Source: Rhodobacteraceae bacterium UBA6236 (GTDB taxonomy: Bacteria > Pseudomonadota > Alphaproteobacteria > Rhodobacterales > Rhodobacteraceae). Taken from it: a DNA stretch of 38,991 nt. Positions within the stretch are counted from its first letter, which is position 1. Each line of letters begins with the position of its first letter. The notes beneath the pieces were generated by a model. That model was not told where the DNA came from. It ran no database searches and saw only the letters and a list, made by a program, of their open reading frames with translations. The stretch spans positions 4,288 through 43,278 of the forward strand of contig DJWG01000032.1 of assembly GCA_002440945.1 (NCBI GenBank), in the 5' to 3' direction. A program made the translations under genes and the position numbers. Of this stretch, positions 15,648 to 23,304 are shown in pieces.

Positions 15648-16771
15648 GGCTGTTCCTCCTGCTTTGCCTTCTGGCGCAGCCGCTTTGGGCAGAAGGCAAC
15701 CTGTCCCTGACGATCCGCGCCGATGAAGGCGCGCTTCGTCCCATCGTGGGGGAGATGGTCAACGTCACCATCCGGGGCGTCTATGACCGCAAGGTCGCCG
15801 TCGAAGACCTTGAGATCGACCCAAGCGATGCCTTCGACTGGATACAGTCCCGTCCCGACAACTGGCACGACGAATGGATCGATGGCAAAAACTGGATCAT
15901 CTTCGAACGCCATCTGTCGATCTGGCCGAAACGCGCCGGCCCCTTGCACTTTGGCCCGGCGCGGCACCGGATGACGGTGATCGACACTTCAAGCCAGCGG
16001 CAGAATGTCGTGGTGACGGCCAAACCGCTGGCGCTGTCGGTGGGGGAGTTCCCCCCCCGGCGTGGCTGGCACCTGACGGCCCGGGCGGTTGAGCTGACGG
16101 ACCATGTCTCGACCGACGCCGCACGGCTGGCGGATGGCGAAACCGCCGTCAGGACGGTGACGCTTCGGGTTCTGGGGGCGCTTCCCGAACATCTGCCGCC
16201 GCGGCCGGTGGTGTCGGAAAACTGGCTCATCACCTTTGCCGCGCCGGTGGTGCGGAACCTCACGCTCACCGCCGAGGGCCCGGTGGCCGAGGCCGTCTGG
16301 ACCTGGCAGTTCCGCCCCCATACCGGCGAACCGGGCGTGCTGGAGCCAGTGCGGATACCCTATTACGACACCACCCACCGCGAGATGGCCTTCGTGGAAA
16401 TCCCGGCGCTTGCCATCGGCTATGCGAGCTTCTTCACAGGACAGGTGCCGACGGGCCGGATCGGCCACGCGCAGATCTGGCTGCTGGTGGGGGTGATGGG
16501 CGCGGCGGCGGGGTTGGGTCTGGGCCTTGCGATGATCCGCATGCGGCCCGAGGCCACCGCCCGGGGCTGGGCGCGCCTGCGCCGCCGCTGGTCGCCCGTC
16601 CTGCGCTTCCGGCTTTGGCAGGCCCGGCGGCGCGGCGATTTCCTGGCCTTGCGCCGCGCGGCGACCGAGGCAGGTTGGCCAGCGGCCCGGCTGGCGGACA
16701 TCGACCGGCGCCTTTACGGACGCCCCGAGGCAGGTCGTGCAGGTCGTGCAGAAAACCCGCGCGTTCCGTGA
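15641..16771 (+). CDS. BatD/MxaA-like periplasmic protein with C-terminal membrane anchor
   Basis: A 376-residue protein. I choose GTG 15641 because it follows GAGGAGGG closely and gives a signal peptide (VRLFLLLCLLAQPLWA); the longer open frame from 15530 overlaps the previous gene out of frame. The extracytoplasmic part is beta-rich (LSLTIRADEG, VNVTIRGVYDRK, WPKRAGPLHFGP), as in BatD oxygen-tolerance proteins. A membrane helix lies near LLVGVMGAAAGLGLGLAMI, followed by an arginine-rich cytoplasmic tail. It ends the MoxR-VWA block. In methylotrophs this slot is filled by MxaA. A nine-base duplication (CAGGTCGTG at 16731 and 16740) sits near the 3' end and encodes GRAGRA. Confidence 0.8.
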   Translation: MVRLFLLLCLLAQPLWAEGNLSLTIRADEGALRPIVGEMVNVTIRGVYDRKVAVEDLEIDPSDAFDWIQSRPDNWHDEWIDGKNWIIFERHLSIWPKRAGPLHFGPARHRMTVIDTSSQRQNVVVTAKPLALSVGEFPPRRGWHLTARAVELTDHVSTDAARLADGETAVRTVTLRVLGALPEHLPPRPVVSENWLITFAAPVVRNLTLTAEGPVAEAVWTWQFRPHTGEPGVLEPVRIPYYDTTHREMAFVEIPALAIGYASFFTGQVPTGRIGHAQIWLLVGVMGAAAGLGLGLAMIRMRPEATARGWARLRRRWSPVLRFRLWQARRRGDFLALRRAATEAGWPAARLADIDRRLYGRPEAGRAGRAENPRVP

Positions 16772-16801
16772 TAGACTGATCTTCCCACCCCGGAGGTGAC
16801 G

Positions 16802-18508
16802 ATGGCCCAGCCCAAGCCGCCGTCCAAGTCATCGGCGAAACCTTCAGCCCCCGATCCGCGCCCTGCCGGTCCGGTCGACGACGTGTTGAACCAGTCCGGT
16901 CCCTTCGAGGATCGCGACCTGTTTTCCCAGGATCTGCCGCTGGCCGAGGCGATCCGGGTCTTTGGCGCCGACTGGGGCCGCGATCATCTGGCCCGGACAG
17001 GTCGTCTGACGGGCAGCGCCCGCGTCCAGGCGCTTGCCCGGCAGGCGAACCGCCACCCGCCCGAGCTTCTGACCCATGATCGCTTCGGCAACCGGCTGGA
17101 TATCGTCGACTATCACCCCGCCTATCATGAACTGATGGGACTGATCCTTGGATCGGAAACCCATTCCTTCGGCTGGACCCATGACCGCCCCGGCGCGCAG
17201 GTCATCCGGGCTGGCCTCAGCTACCTCTGGAACCAGGCCGAAAACGGCGTCTGCTGCCCGACCAGCATGACCTTCGCCGCCATTCCGGCGCTGCGTCAGG
17301 ATGATACCCTTCTGGCCGAATGGGGGCCCTTGGTCACAAGCAGCCGATACGACCCGCGCCCGATCCCGCCAAAGGGGAAGCAGGGGCTGACGGTCGGCAT
17401 GGCGATGACGGAAAAGCAGGGCGGATCGGACCTCCGCGCCACGATGACCGTCGCGCGGCCCGAAGGCGGTCGCCGCGGGCCGGGGGCGCCTTATATCCTT
17501 GACGGCCACAAATGGTTCTTCTCGGCCCCGATGAGCGATCTGATCCTGACCGTCGCCCAGACCGAAACCGGCCTCTCGTGCTTCCTCGCCACGGGGTGGC
17601 TGCCCGATGGCCGCCGGAACGGGCTTCGCCTGCAACGGCTGAAGGACAAATGCGGCAACCGCGCCAATGCCAGCAGCGAGGTCGAGCTTGCAGGACTTCA
17701 CGCCGTCATGCTGGGTGAAGAGGGGCACGGCATCCGCACCATCCTTGGCATGGCGCAGGCGACGCGCTTCGACATCGCTTCGGCCTCGGCCGGGCTGATG
17801 CGGCAGGCGCTGACGCAGGCGCTCCACCACACCGCGAACCGGCGGGCCTTCCAGCGGCGGCTTTCGGATCTGCCGGTGATGCAGGCCGTGCTCGCCGACT
17901 TGGCGGTCGAGAGCGAGGCGATGATGTGGATGGCGATGCGGCTTGCCGCGGCGCTGGACCGATCCGGGCGCCAGACGGACGAGGCGCTGTTCTTCCGCAT
18001 CGCGACGCCGGTGGCCAAATACTGGTCCTGCAAGCGCGCCCCCGCCTTCGTGGCCGAGGCGCTGGAATGCCACGGCGGCAACGGCTATGTGGCCGATCAT
18101 CTGATGGAGCGGCTGTATCGTGAAGCGCCGCTGAACGGCATCTGGGAAGGGTCGGGCAATGTGATCTGCCTCGATGTGCTGCGCTCGATGGAGCGGACGC
18201 CTGAAACGGTCGATGCCTACCTTTCGGAAATCGCCAGCGCCCGGGGAGTGAACGCCGCATTCGACGCTTTCGCCGGGGGCCTTCCCGATCTGGTCCGGCA
18301 GGCGCTGGCCGAGCCTTCGCTGGCCCGGCGGCTGGTCGAACGGATGGCGCTGGCCTTGCAGGGGAGCCTGCTGCTGCGCCATTCATCCCCGGCGGTCGCC
18401 CAGGCTTTCTGCGCCACGCGGCTGGGCGGCGATTGGGGGCAGGCCTTCGGCACCTTGCCGCCCGGTCTTGACTGCGGCGCGATCCTCGAGCGGGCGCGGA
18501 TTGCCTGA
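16802..18508 (+). CDS. aidB: AidB-like acyl-CoA dehydrogenase family protein
   Basis: A 568-residue flavoprotein. ATG 16802 lies five bases after CGGAGG; GTG 16796 overlaps that site. The flavin-binding core has MAMTEKQGGSDLRA and GHKWFFSAPMSD, and the end of the domain has LECHGGNGYV and the NGIWEGSGNV region holding the AidB glutamate. The N-terminal stretch PFEDRDLFSQDLPL is typical of AidB rather than standard acyl-CoA dehydrogenases, and the length is close to E. coli AidB (about 541). AidB belongs to the alkylation-damage response and binds DNA and FAD; its enzymatic role is unclear. It follows the methanol-oxidation block by 30 bases. Confidence 0.88.
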   Translation: MAQPKPPSKSSAKPSAPDPRPAGPVDDVLNQSGPFEDRDLFSQDLPLAEAIRVFGADWGRDHLARTGRLTGSARVQALARQANRHPPELLTHDRFGNRLDIVDYHPAYHELMGLILGSETHSFGWTHDRPGAQVIRAGLSYLWNQAENGVCCPTSMTFAAIPALRQDDTLLAEWGPLVTSSRYDPRPIPPKGKQGLTVGMAMTEKQGGSDLRATMTVARPEGGRRGPGAPYILDGHKWFFSAPMSDLILTVAQTETGLSCFLATGWLPDGRRNGLRLQRLKDKCGNRANASSEVELAGLHAVMLGEEGHGIRTILGMAQATRFDIASASAGLMRQALTQALHHTANRRAFQRRLSDLPVMQAVLADLAVESEAMMWMAMRLAAALDRSGRQTDEALFFRIATPVAKYWSCKRAPAFVAEALECHGGNGYVADHLMERLYREAPLNGIWEGSGNVICLDVLRSMERTPETVDAYLSEIASARGVNAAFDAFAGGLPDLVRQALAEPSLARRLVERMALALQGSLLLRHSSPAVAQAFCATRLGGDWGQAFGTLPPGLDCGAILERARIA

Positions 18509-18535
18509 ACGGCGCCATGTTGCCTTTCGCCATTT

Positions 18536-18598
18536 TTGCCTGCGCGAGCCTTGATGTTTGATATGATGCGACCACTATCGCGCCGGGGCGGGCGCCCC
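18536..18598 (+). promoter_or_regulatory. Possible promoter and GC palindrome before the reductase gene
   Basis: TATGAT at 18562-18567 resembles a -10 box. TTGCCT at 18536-18541 could be a -35 box but the spacing to TATGAT (20) is long; GATATG at 18560 gives 18. Downstream, GGGGCG (18585-18590) and CGCCCC (18593-18598) form an inverted repeat within the leader of the reductase gene. Confidence 0.3.
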
Positions 18599-18630
18599 GC
18601 ACCACGGGAAAGATCGGGGCAAAACGCAGA

Positions 18631-19692
18631 ATGGCGAAGCAGCGGGAAAACTGGACAGCCGAACCCTGGGATGACCGGGAGGCGCTGGAATGCGCCATGG
18701 TCATCCCGGAATCCGATGATTGCGTGACCATCGCGCTCCGGTCGCCGTCGGGGGCCTGGTTCGACTACAAGCCGGGCCAGTTCCTGACGTTCGAGCTGCC
18801 TCTGCCCGGCGGCCCGATCCAGCGGACCTATACGATTTCATCCTCGCCCTCGCGGCCCCTGTCGATTTCCATCACGGTGAAGGCGCGGGCGGACAGCATC
18901 GGGTCGCGCTGGATGATCGACCACCTGAAGCCGGGAATGCGGCTTCGCGCGCAGGGGCCTGCGGGGCAGTTCACCTCGCTTCGCCATCCGGCGGCGAAAT
19001 ACCTGTACGTTTCGGCCGGATCGGGGATCGCGCCGCTCATGTCGATGACGACCTGGGCCCGGGATTCGGGCGAGATGCCCGACATCGTCTTCGTCCATGC
19101 CGCGCGCCGCCCCGGCGACATCATCTTCAGATCGCGGCTCGAACAATTCGCCGAACGCGTGCCGGGCCTGCAACTGCGCTTCACCGTCGAGGAGGTCGAG
19201 CCCTTCACCGTCTGGTCCGGCTATCGCGGGCGGCTGTCGCAGATCATGCTGGGCCTGATGGCGCCCGATTATCTGGAACGCGAGGTCTTCTGCTGCGGCC
19301 CCGATCCCTTCATGCGTTCGGTCCGCGAAATGCTGGATTCGCTGGGCTTCGACATGGCGCATTACCATGAGGAAAGCTTCGCTTCCCCGGCGCTTGAGGA
19401 AATCCCGGTCGAACCCGTCGCCCCGGCGGCGGCGGCCGAGATCGTCTTTGCCGATACGGGCCTCACGCTGGCGACGGATGGGACAGAAACCGTTCTGGCG
19501 GTGGCGAAGCGGGCAGGGATTGAAATACCCGCAAGCTGCAACTTCGGGCTTTGCGGCACCTGCAAGGTCCACAAGATCGCGGGCGATGTGCTGATGGTCC
19601 ACAACGGCGGGATTTCGGATGAGGAAATCGCCGAAGGCTTCATCCTTGCCTGCTGTTCGCGCCCGCAAGGAAACGTCACCATCGACATCTGA
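18631..19692 (+). CDS. Flavin/[2Fe-2S] reductase, GbcB-like (phthalate dioxygenase reductase family)
   Basis: A 353-residue electron-transfer protein. The FAD/FMN domain has the RTYTISSSPS motif near residue 68. The NAD(P) domain includes VSAGSGIAPLMSM and a CCGPDPFM motif. A plant-type ferredoxin domain is at the C-terminus with cysteines C303, C308 and C311 (CNFGLCGTC) and a fourth near residue 340 (ACCS). This layout matches reductases that feed Rieske demethylases such as GbcB for glycine betaine. No Rieske oxygenase is in the window; the next gene is instead an MttB-family methyltransferase. It could serve an oxygenase elsewhere, or reduce the corrinoid partner of MttB. Confidence 0.85.
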   Translation: MAKQRENWTAEPWDDREALECAMVIPESDDCVTIALRSPSGAWFDYKPGQFLTFELPLPGGPIQRTYTISSSPSRPLSISITVKARADSIGSRWMIDHLKPGMRLRAQGPAGQFTSLRHPAAKYLYVSAGSGIAPLMSMTTWARDSGEMPDIVFVHAARRPGDIIFRSRLEQFAERVPGLQLRFTVEEVEPFTVWSGYRGRLSQIMLGLMAPDYLEREVFCCGPDPFMRSVREMLDSLGFDMAHYHEESFASPALEEIPVEPVAPAAAAEIVFADTGLTLATDGTETVLAVAKRAGIEIPASCNFGLCGTCKVHKIAGDVLMVHNGGISDEEIAEGFILACCSRPQGNVTIDI

Positions 19693-19797
19693 TCCCCGGA
19701 AAGTTCGGGAAAGCGACGCGGGGATCGGCCATGTCGCAAAATGGCGCGTTTGCTTCGTGGACTTGACGGTGAAACGGGGGGTCTTTGTCGTCTATGG

Positions 19798-19821
19798 CCC
19801 CCAGAACGTCTTGTCTGGGGG
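19798..19821 (+). promoter_or_regulatory. Hairpin just upstream of the MttB-family start codon
   Basis: CCCCCAGA (19798-19805) pairs perfectly with TCTGGGGG (19814-19821) across an eight-base loop. The 3' arm ends nine bases before ATG 19831 and is the only purine-rich stretch available as a ribosome-binding site. The hairpin could therefore limit translation of the methyltransferase. It is not followed by a T tract, so a terminator is unlikely. Confidence 0.55.
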
Positions 19822-19830
19822 ATATGCACC

Positions 19831-21384
19831 ATGAACGACACCACCATCCGGCAATCCCGCGCGGGCGGGCGCGGTGCGCGCAAGGCCCTGCGCGCCGCCC
19901 CGGATTTCGAAATGCTGCCGGCGCTGGAACGGGGTCTGCCGCTTTGCGAACCGATGACGCCCGATCAGGTCAGCCGCATCGATGAGGCATCGATGGCGAT
20001 CCTCGAAGATGTGGGCGTCATCTTCCGCGACGAGATCGCGCTTGAAGACTGGCGCCGCGCCGGGGCCGATGTGCGCGGCGAAAGGGTGCATCTGGACCGG
20101 GGACTGGTGCGCGAACTCATCGCGTCGATTCCGTCGGGCTGGACCTACCGCGCGCGGAACCCGGCCCGGTCGCTGCCCTTCGGCGGCAAGCATTCGATTT
20201 TCGTCCCGATGACCGGCGCGCCCTTCCTGCGCGATCTGGACGACGTGCGCCGCTGGCCGACGATGGCCGACCTGAACATGTTCCACAAGCTGTCGCACAT
20301 GTCGCCCGCGCTGCATTCCACGGCGCACCACATCGTGGAACCGATGGACATGAAGGTGAGCCACCGCCACCTGCACATCACCTATTCCTCGATGAAGTAT
20401 TCCGACAAGACCTTCATGGGCATGACCACCTCTGGCAAGAACGCCGAGGATGTCATGGCCATGTGCGAGATCCTGTTCGGGGCCGACGTGATGGAGGAAA
20501 CCCCCGTCGTCACCGGCAACTGCAACGGCAATTCGCCGCTGGTCTGGGACGAAACCATGCTTTCGGCGATGCGTGCCTTCGTGAAGCGCCGCCAGCCGGT
20601 CCTGTGTTCGCCCTTCGTCCTTGGCGGCGCCAACACCCCCGCCTCGGTCGCGCCGGCTGTCGCGCAGCTCAACGCCGAGGCGCTGTCGGCGCTGGCCTAT
20701 ACGCAGGTGATCCGCAAGGGCGCGCCGGCGATCTACGGGCACTACCTGTCGACCGTCTCGATGAAGTCCGGCGCGCCGATGGCGGGAACGCCGGAGATTT
20801 CCCTCATGAACTTCATGATCGGCCAGATGGCGCGCTTCTACAACGTGCCGTGGCGGACCTCGAACCTGCTTGGCGGTGCCAAGACCTTCGATGCGCAGGC
20901 GGGCTACGAATCCGCCATGACGATGAACGCGGTGCTGCATGCCGGGGCCAACTACATCTGGCATTCGGCGGGCTGGAACGAGGCCGGGATGCACTGTTCG
21001 GTCGCCAAGTTCGTGGTCGACGCCGAGATGTGCCAGATGGGCTACCGCATGGCCGAAGGCATCCGCTGGGACGATTTCGACGCGGGACTTCAGGCAGTCC
21101 GCGACGTCGGCCCCGGCGGCCACTACCTTGGCCACCCGCATACGCTGGAAAACTTCGAACGCGCCTTCTTCATGCCGAAGCTTTTCGACAACAACTCGAT
21201 CGAGCAGTGGCAGGCCGAAGGCTCGGTCGAGATCACGCGGCGCGCGCTGGATTATGCCCGCAAGATCCTGAACGAATACGAAGAACCGAAGCTCGACCCC
21301 GGCATCGACGAGGCGCTCAGGGCCTTCATCTCCAAGCGCGAAGCCGAGATCCCGGCCGAAGACGCGCTGAACACCGACTACTGA
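19831..21384 (+). CDS. MttB-family (trimethylamine/betaine) methyltransferase, non-pyrrolysine
   Basis: A 517-residue TIM-barrel methyltransferase of the MttB superfamily, recognisable from SMAILEDVGVIFRDE, HSIFVPMTGAPFLRDL and the GHYLGHPHTLENFERAFFMPKLF region near the end. No in-frame amber codon interrupts it, so it is the pyrrolysine-free type, which includes glycine betaine:corrinoid methyltransferase (MtgB) and related quaternary-amine enzymes. ATG 19831 is chosen; the frame open to 19741 lacks family resemblance there. No corrinoid-binding protein is encoded nearby, though the family needs one. SDR, DUF1330 and proline-racemase-type neighbours suggest a betaine of a cyclic amino acid as substrate. 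Confidence 0.88.
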   Translation: MNDTTIRQSRAGGRGARKALRAAPDFEMLPALERGLPLCEPMTPDQVSRIDEASMAILEDVGVIFRDEIALEDWRRAGADVRGERVHLDRGLVRELIASIPSGWTYRARNPARSLPFGGKHSIFVPMTGAPFLRDLDDVRRWPTMADLNMFHKLSHMSPALHSTAHHIVEPMDMKVSHRHLHITYSSMKYSDKTFMGMTTSGKNAEDVMAMCEILFGADVMEETPVVTGNCNGNSPLVWDETMLSAMRAFVKRRQPVLCSPFVLGGANTPASVAPAVAQLNAEALSALAYTQVIRKGAPAIYGHYLSTVSMKSGAPMAGTPEISLMNFMIGQMARFYNVPWRTSNLLGGAKTFDAQAGYESAMTMNAVLHAGANYIWHSAGWNEAGMHCSVAKFVVDAEMCQMGYRMAEGIRWDDFDAGLQAVRDVGPGGHYLGHPHTLENFERAFFMPKLFDNNSIEQWQAEGSVEITRRALDYARKILNEYEEPKLDPGIDEALRAFISKREAEIPAEDALNTDY

Positions 21385-21434
21385 CAGGCAAGGACCGCCT
21401 GCCGGACGGCTTGCAGAGAAAAGGGAGAGAACCC

Positions 21435-22166
21435 GTGGAAATGAAGGGAAAGACGGCGCTGGTGACCGGGGCCGCCGGGGGGATCGGCGCGGCGGTGGTC
21501 CGGGCGCTCCGGGCAAAAGGCGCGCGCGTGGCGGTGGCCGACCGCGACGTGACCGGGATCGAGGCGGAAGCGCATCTGCCGGGCGACCTGCGCGATCCGG
21601 CCTATGCCGACGGTTTGCCCGCGGCGGCGGCGGCGACGCTGGGGCGGCTTGATATCGTGGTGAACAACGCGGGCGTCATCACCCGCGGCAAGGTCATCGA
21701 TACCAGCGATGCCGACTGGGGCCTGTCGCTGGGCGTCAACGTCGAAGCGCCCTTCCGCATCTGCCGCGCGGCCATTCCGCTGATGGCGGAAACGGGTGGC
21801 GGGGCCATCGTCAACGTCGCCTCCTGCTGGGGTCTTCGCCCCGGTCCGAACCACGCCGTCTATTGCATGACCAAGGCGGCCATCGCCTCGCTCACGCAGT
21901 GCATGGGGATGGACCATGCCCATCAGGGCATCCGCATCAACGCCGTCGCCCCGAACGAGGTCAACACCCCGATGCTGCGCACCGGCTTTGCGAAACGGGG
22001 CTTCGACCCGGACAGCGCGGTGGCCGAGCTTGGCAAGACCGTGCCGCTTGGCCGCATCGCCGAACCCGAAGACATCGCCGATGTGATCCTGTTCCTGGCC
22101 TCGGATGCCGCCCGCTACATCTGTGGCGCGGTGGTCGAGGTGAACGGCGGGAAGGCGGTCGGATGA
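21435..22166 (+). CDS. SDR-family oxidoreductase 1
   Basis: A 243-residue short-chain dehydrogenase. The cofactor motif TGAAGGIG is near residues 11-18, NNAG follows, and the catalytic Ser and Tyr-Lys are in NVASCWG and YCMTK. The GNGG-like end is VVEVNGGKAVG, the classical SDR C-terminus. GTG 21435, six bases after GGGAGA, is the best start; ATG 21441 would be two codons shorter. D35-like acidic residues after the second strand (VAVADRD) suggest NAD+ rather than NADP+. It follows the methyltransferase by 50 bases and overlaps the next SDR by four. Substrate unknown; a hydroxylated intermediate of betaine breakdown is possible. Confidence 0.9.
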   Translation: MEMKGKTALVTGAAGGIGAAVVRALRAKGARVAVADRDVTGIEAEAHLPGDLRDPAYADGLPAAAAATLGRLDIVVNNAGVITRGKVIDTSDADWGLSLGVNVEAPFRICRAAIPLMAETGGGAIVNVASCWGLRPGPNHAVYCMTKAAIASLTQCMGMDHAHQGIRINAVAPNEVNTPMLRTGFAKRGFDPDSAVAELGKTVPLGRIAEPEDIADVILFLASDAARYICGAVVEVNGGKAVG

Positions 22167-22897
22167 CGCGCTTTTCGGGACAGGTCGCGCTTGTCACCGG
22201 CGGGCGCAGCGGCATCGGCCAGGCCATCGCGCGGCGTCTGGCTTCGGAAGGCGCGCGGGTCTTCACCGCGCAGCGCGGAAAGGACGGCGAATTCGAAGGG
22301 ATAGAGGCCGATTTCACCGACACCGCTGCGCCCGACGCCGTGGTGGCCGAAGTCATCGCCCGCGCTGGCCGGCTGGATGTGCTGGTCAACAACGCGGGCC
22401 TCATGCAGGAGGCGCTGGCCGAGGATATGAGCCTTGGCGATTGGGAACGCACCCTGCGTGTCAACCTGACCGCGCCCTTCCTGCTCATCAAGGCGGCGCT
22501 TCCGCATCTGCGCGCCACGAAGGGCAGCATCGTCAACGTGGGCTCGATAGAAGGCCTGGGCGTGAACCCGCGCCACGCCGCCTATTCCGCCTCGAAGGCG
22601 GGGCTTCACGGTCTGACCCGCGCCATTGCCGTGGATCACAGCGCCGAAGGCATCCGCTGCAACGCCGTGGCGCCGGGCTGGATCGACACCGACCTGAACG
22701 TCGATTTCATCGAGGCCATGCCCGATCCGGTCGCCTTCCGCCGCGACATCGGTCGCATCCACCCGGTCGGCCGTACCGGCAAACCCGAGGAAGTGGCCGC
22801 CCTTGTCGCCTGGCTGGTCAGCGCCGAGGCGGGCTTCGTCACCGGGCAGGTCTGGTCGGTGGACGGCGGACGGATGACGAAGCTGAGCCTGCCGTGA
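22163..22897 (+). CDS. SDR-family oxidoreductase 2
   Basis: A 244-residue short-chain dehydrogenase starting at the ATG that overlaps the previous stop. Motifs are TGGRSGIG, NNAG, the serine in NVGSIEG and YSASK. The end (WSVDGGRMTKLSLP) is typical. The basic residue after the second strand (FTAQRGKDG) hints at NADP(H), in contrast to the preceding SDR. The two genes form a tandem pair that may work on consecutive steps or opposite directions. Substrate unknown. Confidence 0.9.
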   Translation: MTRFSGQVALVTGGRSGIGQAIARRLASEGARVFTAQRGKDGEFEGIEADFTDTAAPDAVVAEVIARAGRLDVLVNNAGLMQEALAEDMSLGDWERTLRVNLTAPFLLIKAALPHLRATKGSIVNVGSIEGLGVNPRHAAYSASKAGLHGLTRAIAVDHSAEGIRCNAVAPGWIDTDLNVDFIEAMPDPVAFRRDIGRIHPVGRTGKPEEVAALVAWLVSAEAGFVTGQVWSVDGGRMTKLSLP

Positions 22898-22909
22898 CCC
22901 AGCGCCCGA

Positions 22910-22938
22910 ACCGGCCTGCAGACTGGCTTGCGGCCGGT
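22910..22938 (+). repeat. Inverted repeat between SDR2 and the DUF1330 gene
   Basis: ACCGGCC (22910-22916) and GGCCGGT (22932-22938) are complementary across 15 bases in the 92-base gap inside the operon. No T tract follows. It may be a processing or attenuation hairpin, or chance in GC-rich DNA. Confidence 0.35.
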
Positions 22939-22989
22939 CCGCGACCGGTGCAGCATGAAACCCGGACCTGACATCAAAGGAAGATTTCC

Positions 22990-23283
22990 GTGAAGGGCTA
23001 TTGGCTTATTCTTGGCGGCGCCATCACCGACGCCGTCGCCCAAGAGAACTACGGGCGGCTTTGGGCGCCCATCGCCGCGAAATACGGCGCCCGCGTGCTG
23101 CGCGATCCTGCCTCGCTGGATCTGAAGGAAGGCCGCGATACCGCGCGCGTCCTGCTGGTGGCCTTTCCCGATGTCGCGACGGCGCGGGCCTGCTATGCCG
23201 ATCCGGCCTATGCGGCGGCGCGGGAACAGGCGCTGAAGGCTTCGACCCGCGATCTCTTGATCGTCGAGGGCGATCTGGGCTGA
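22990..23283 (+). CDS. DUF1330-domain protein
   Basis: A 97-residue protein of the dimeric alpha-beta barrel type. It opens with MKGYWLILGGAITD, continues with RVLLVAFPDVATARACYADPAYAAAREQ and ends with DLLIVEGDLG, the usual DUF1330 pattern. The start is GTG 22990, six bases after AAGGAAG. DUF1330 proteins are small catabolic-operon proteins with no settled function. It probably belongs to the methyltransferase/SDR operon and ends 21 bases from the convergent racemase-family gene. Confidence 0.85.
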   Translation: MKGYWLILGGAITDAVAQENYGRLWAPIAAKYGARVLRDPASLDLKEGRDTARVLLVAFPDVATARACYADPAYAAAREQALKASTRDLLIVEGDLG

Positions 23284-23304
23284 GGAATGGGTCTGGGGCG
23301 CCCG

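Noticed and set aside
16731..16748. Tandem nine-base duplication CAGGTCGTG
   Set aside because: It is in frame near the end of the BatD-like gene and simply encodes GRAGRA; no regulatory meaning is evident.
16844..18382. 512-codon open frame antisense to the AidB-like gene
   Set aside because: It mirrors the codon bias of the real gene on the other strand; composition is His/Arg/Gly-rich without domains.
18509..19830. Cobalamin riboswitch expected near an MttB-family gene
   Set aside because: The leaders of the reductase (122 bases) and MttB (138 bases) are too short and I see no B12-box-like conserved core.
19831..21384. Pyrrolysine-type MttB
   Set aside because: The frame runs to a TGA at 21382 without an internal in-frame amber codon.
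19792..21516. 574-codon open frame antisense to the MttB-family gene
   Set aside because: Shadow frame in GC-rich DNA; the plus-strand frame has clear family motifs.
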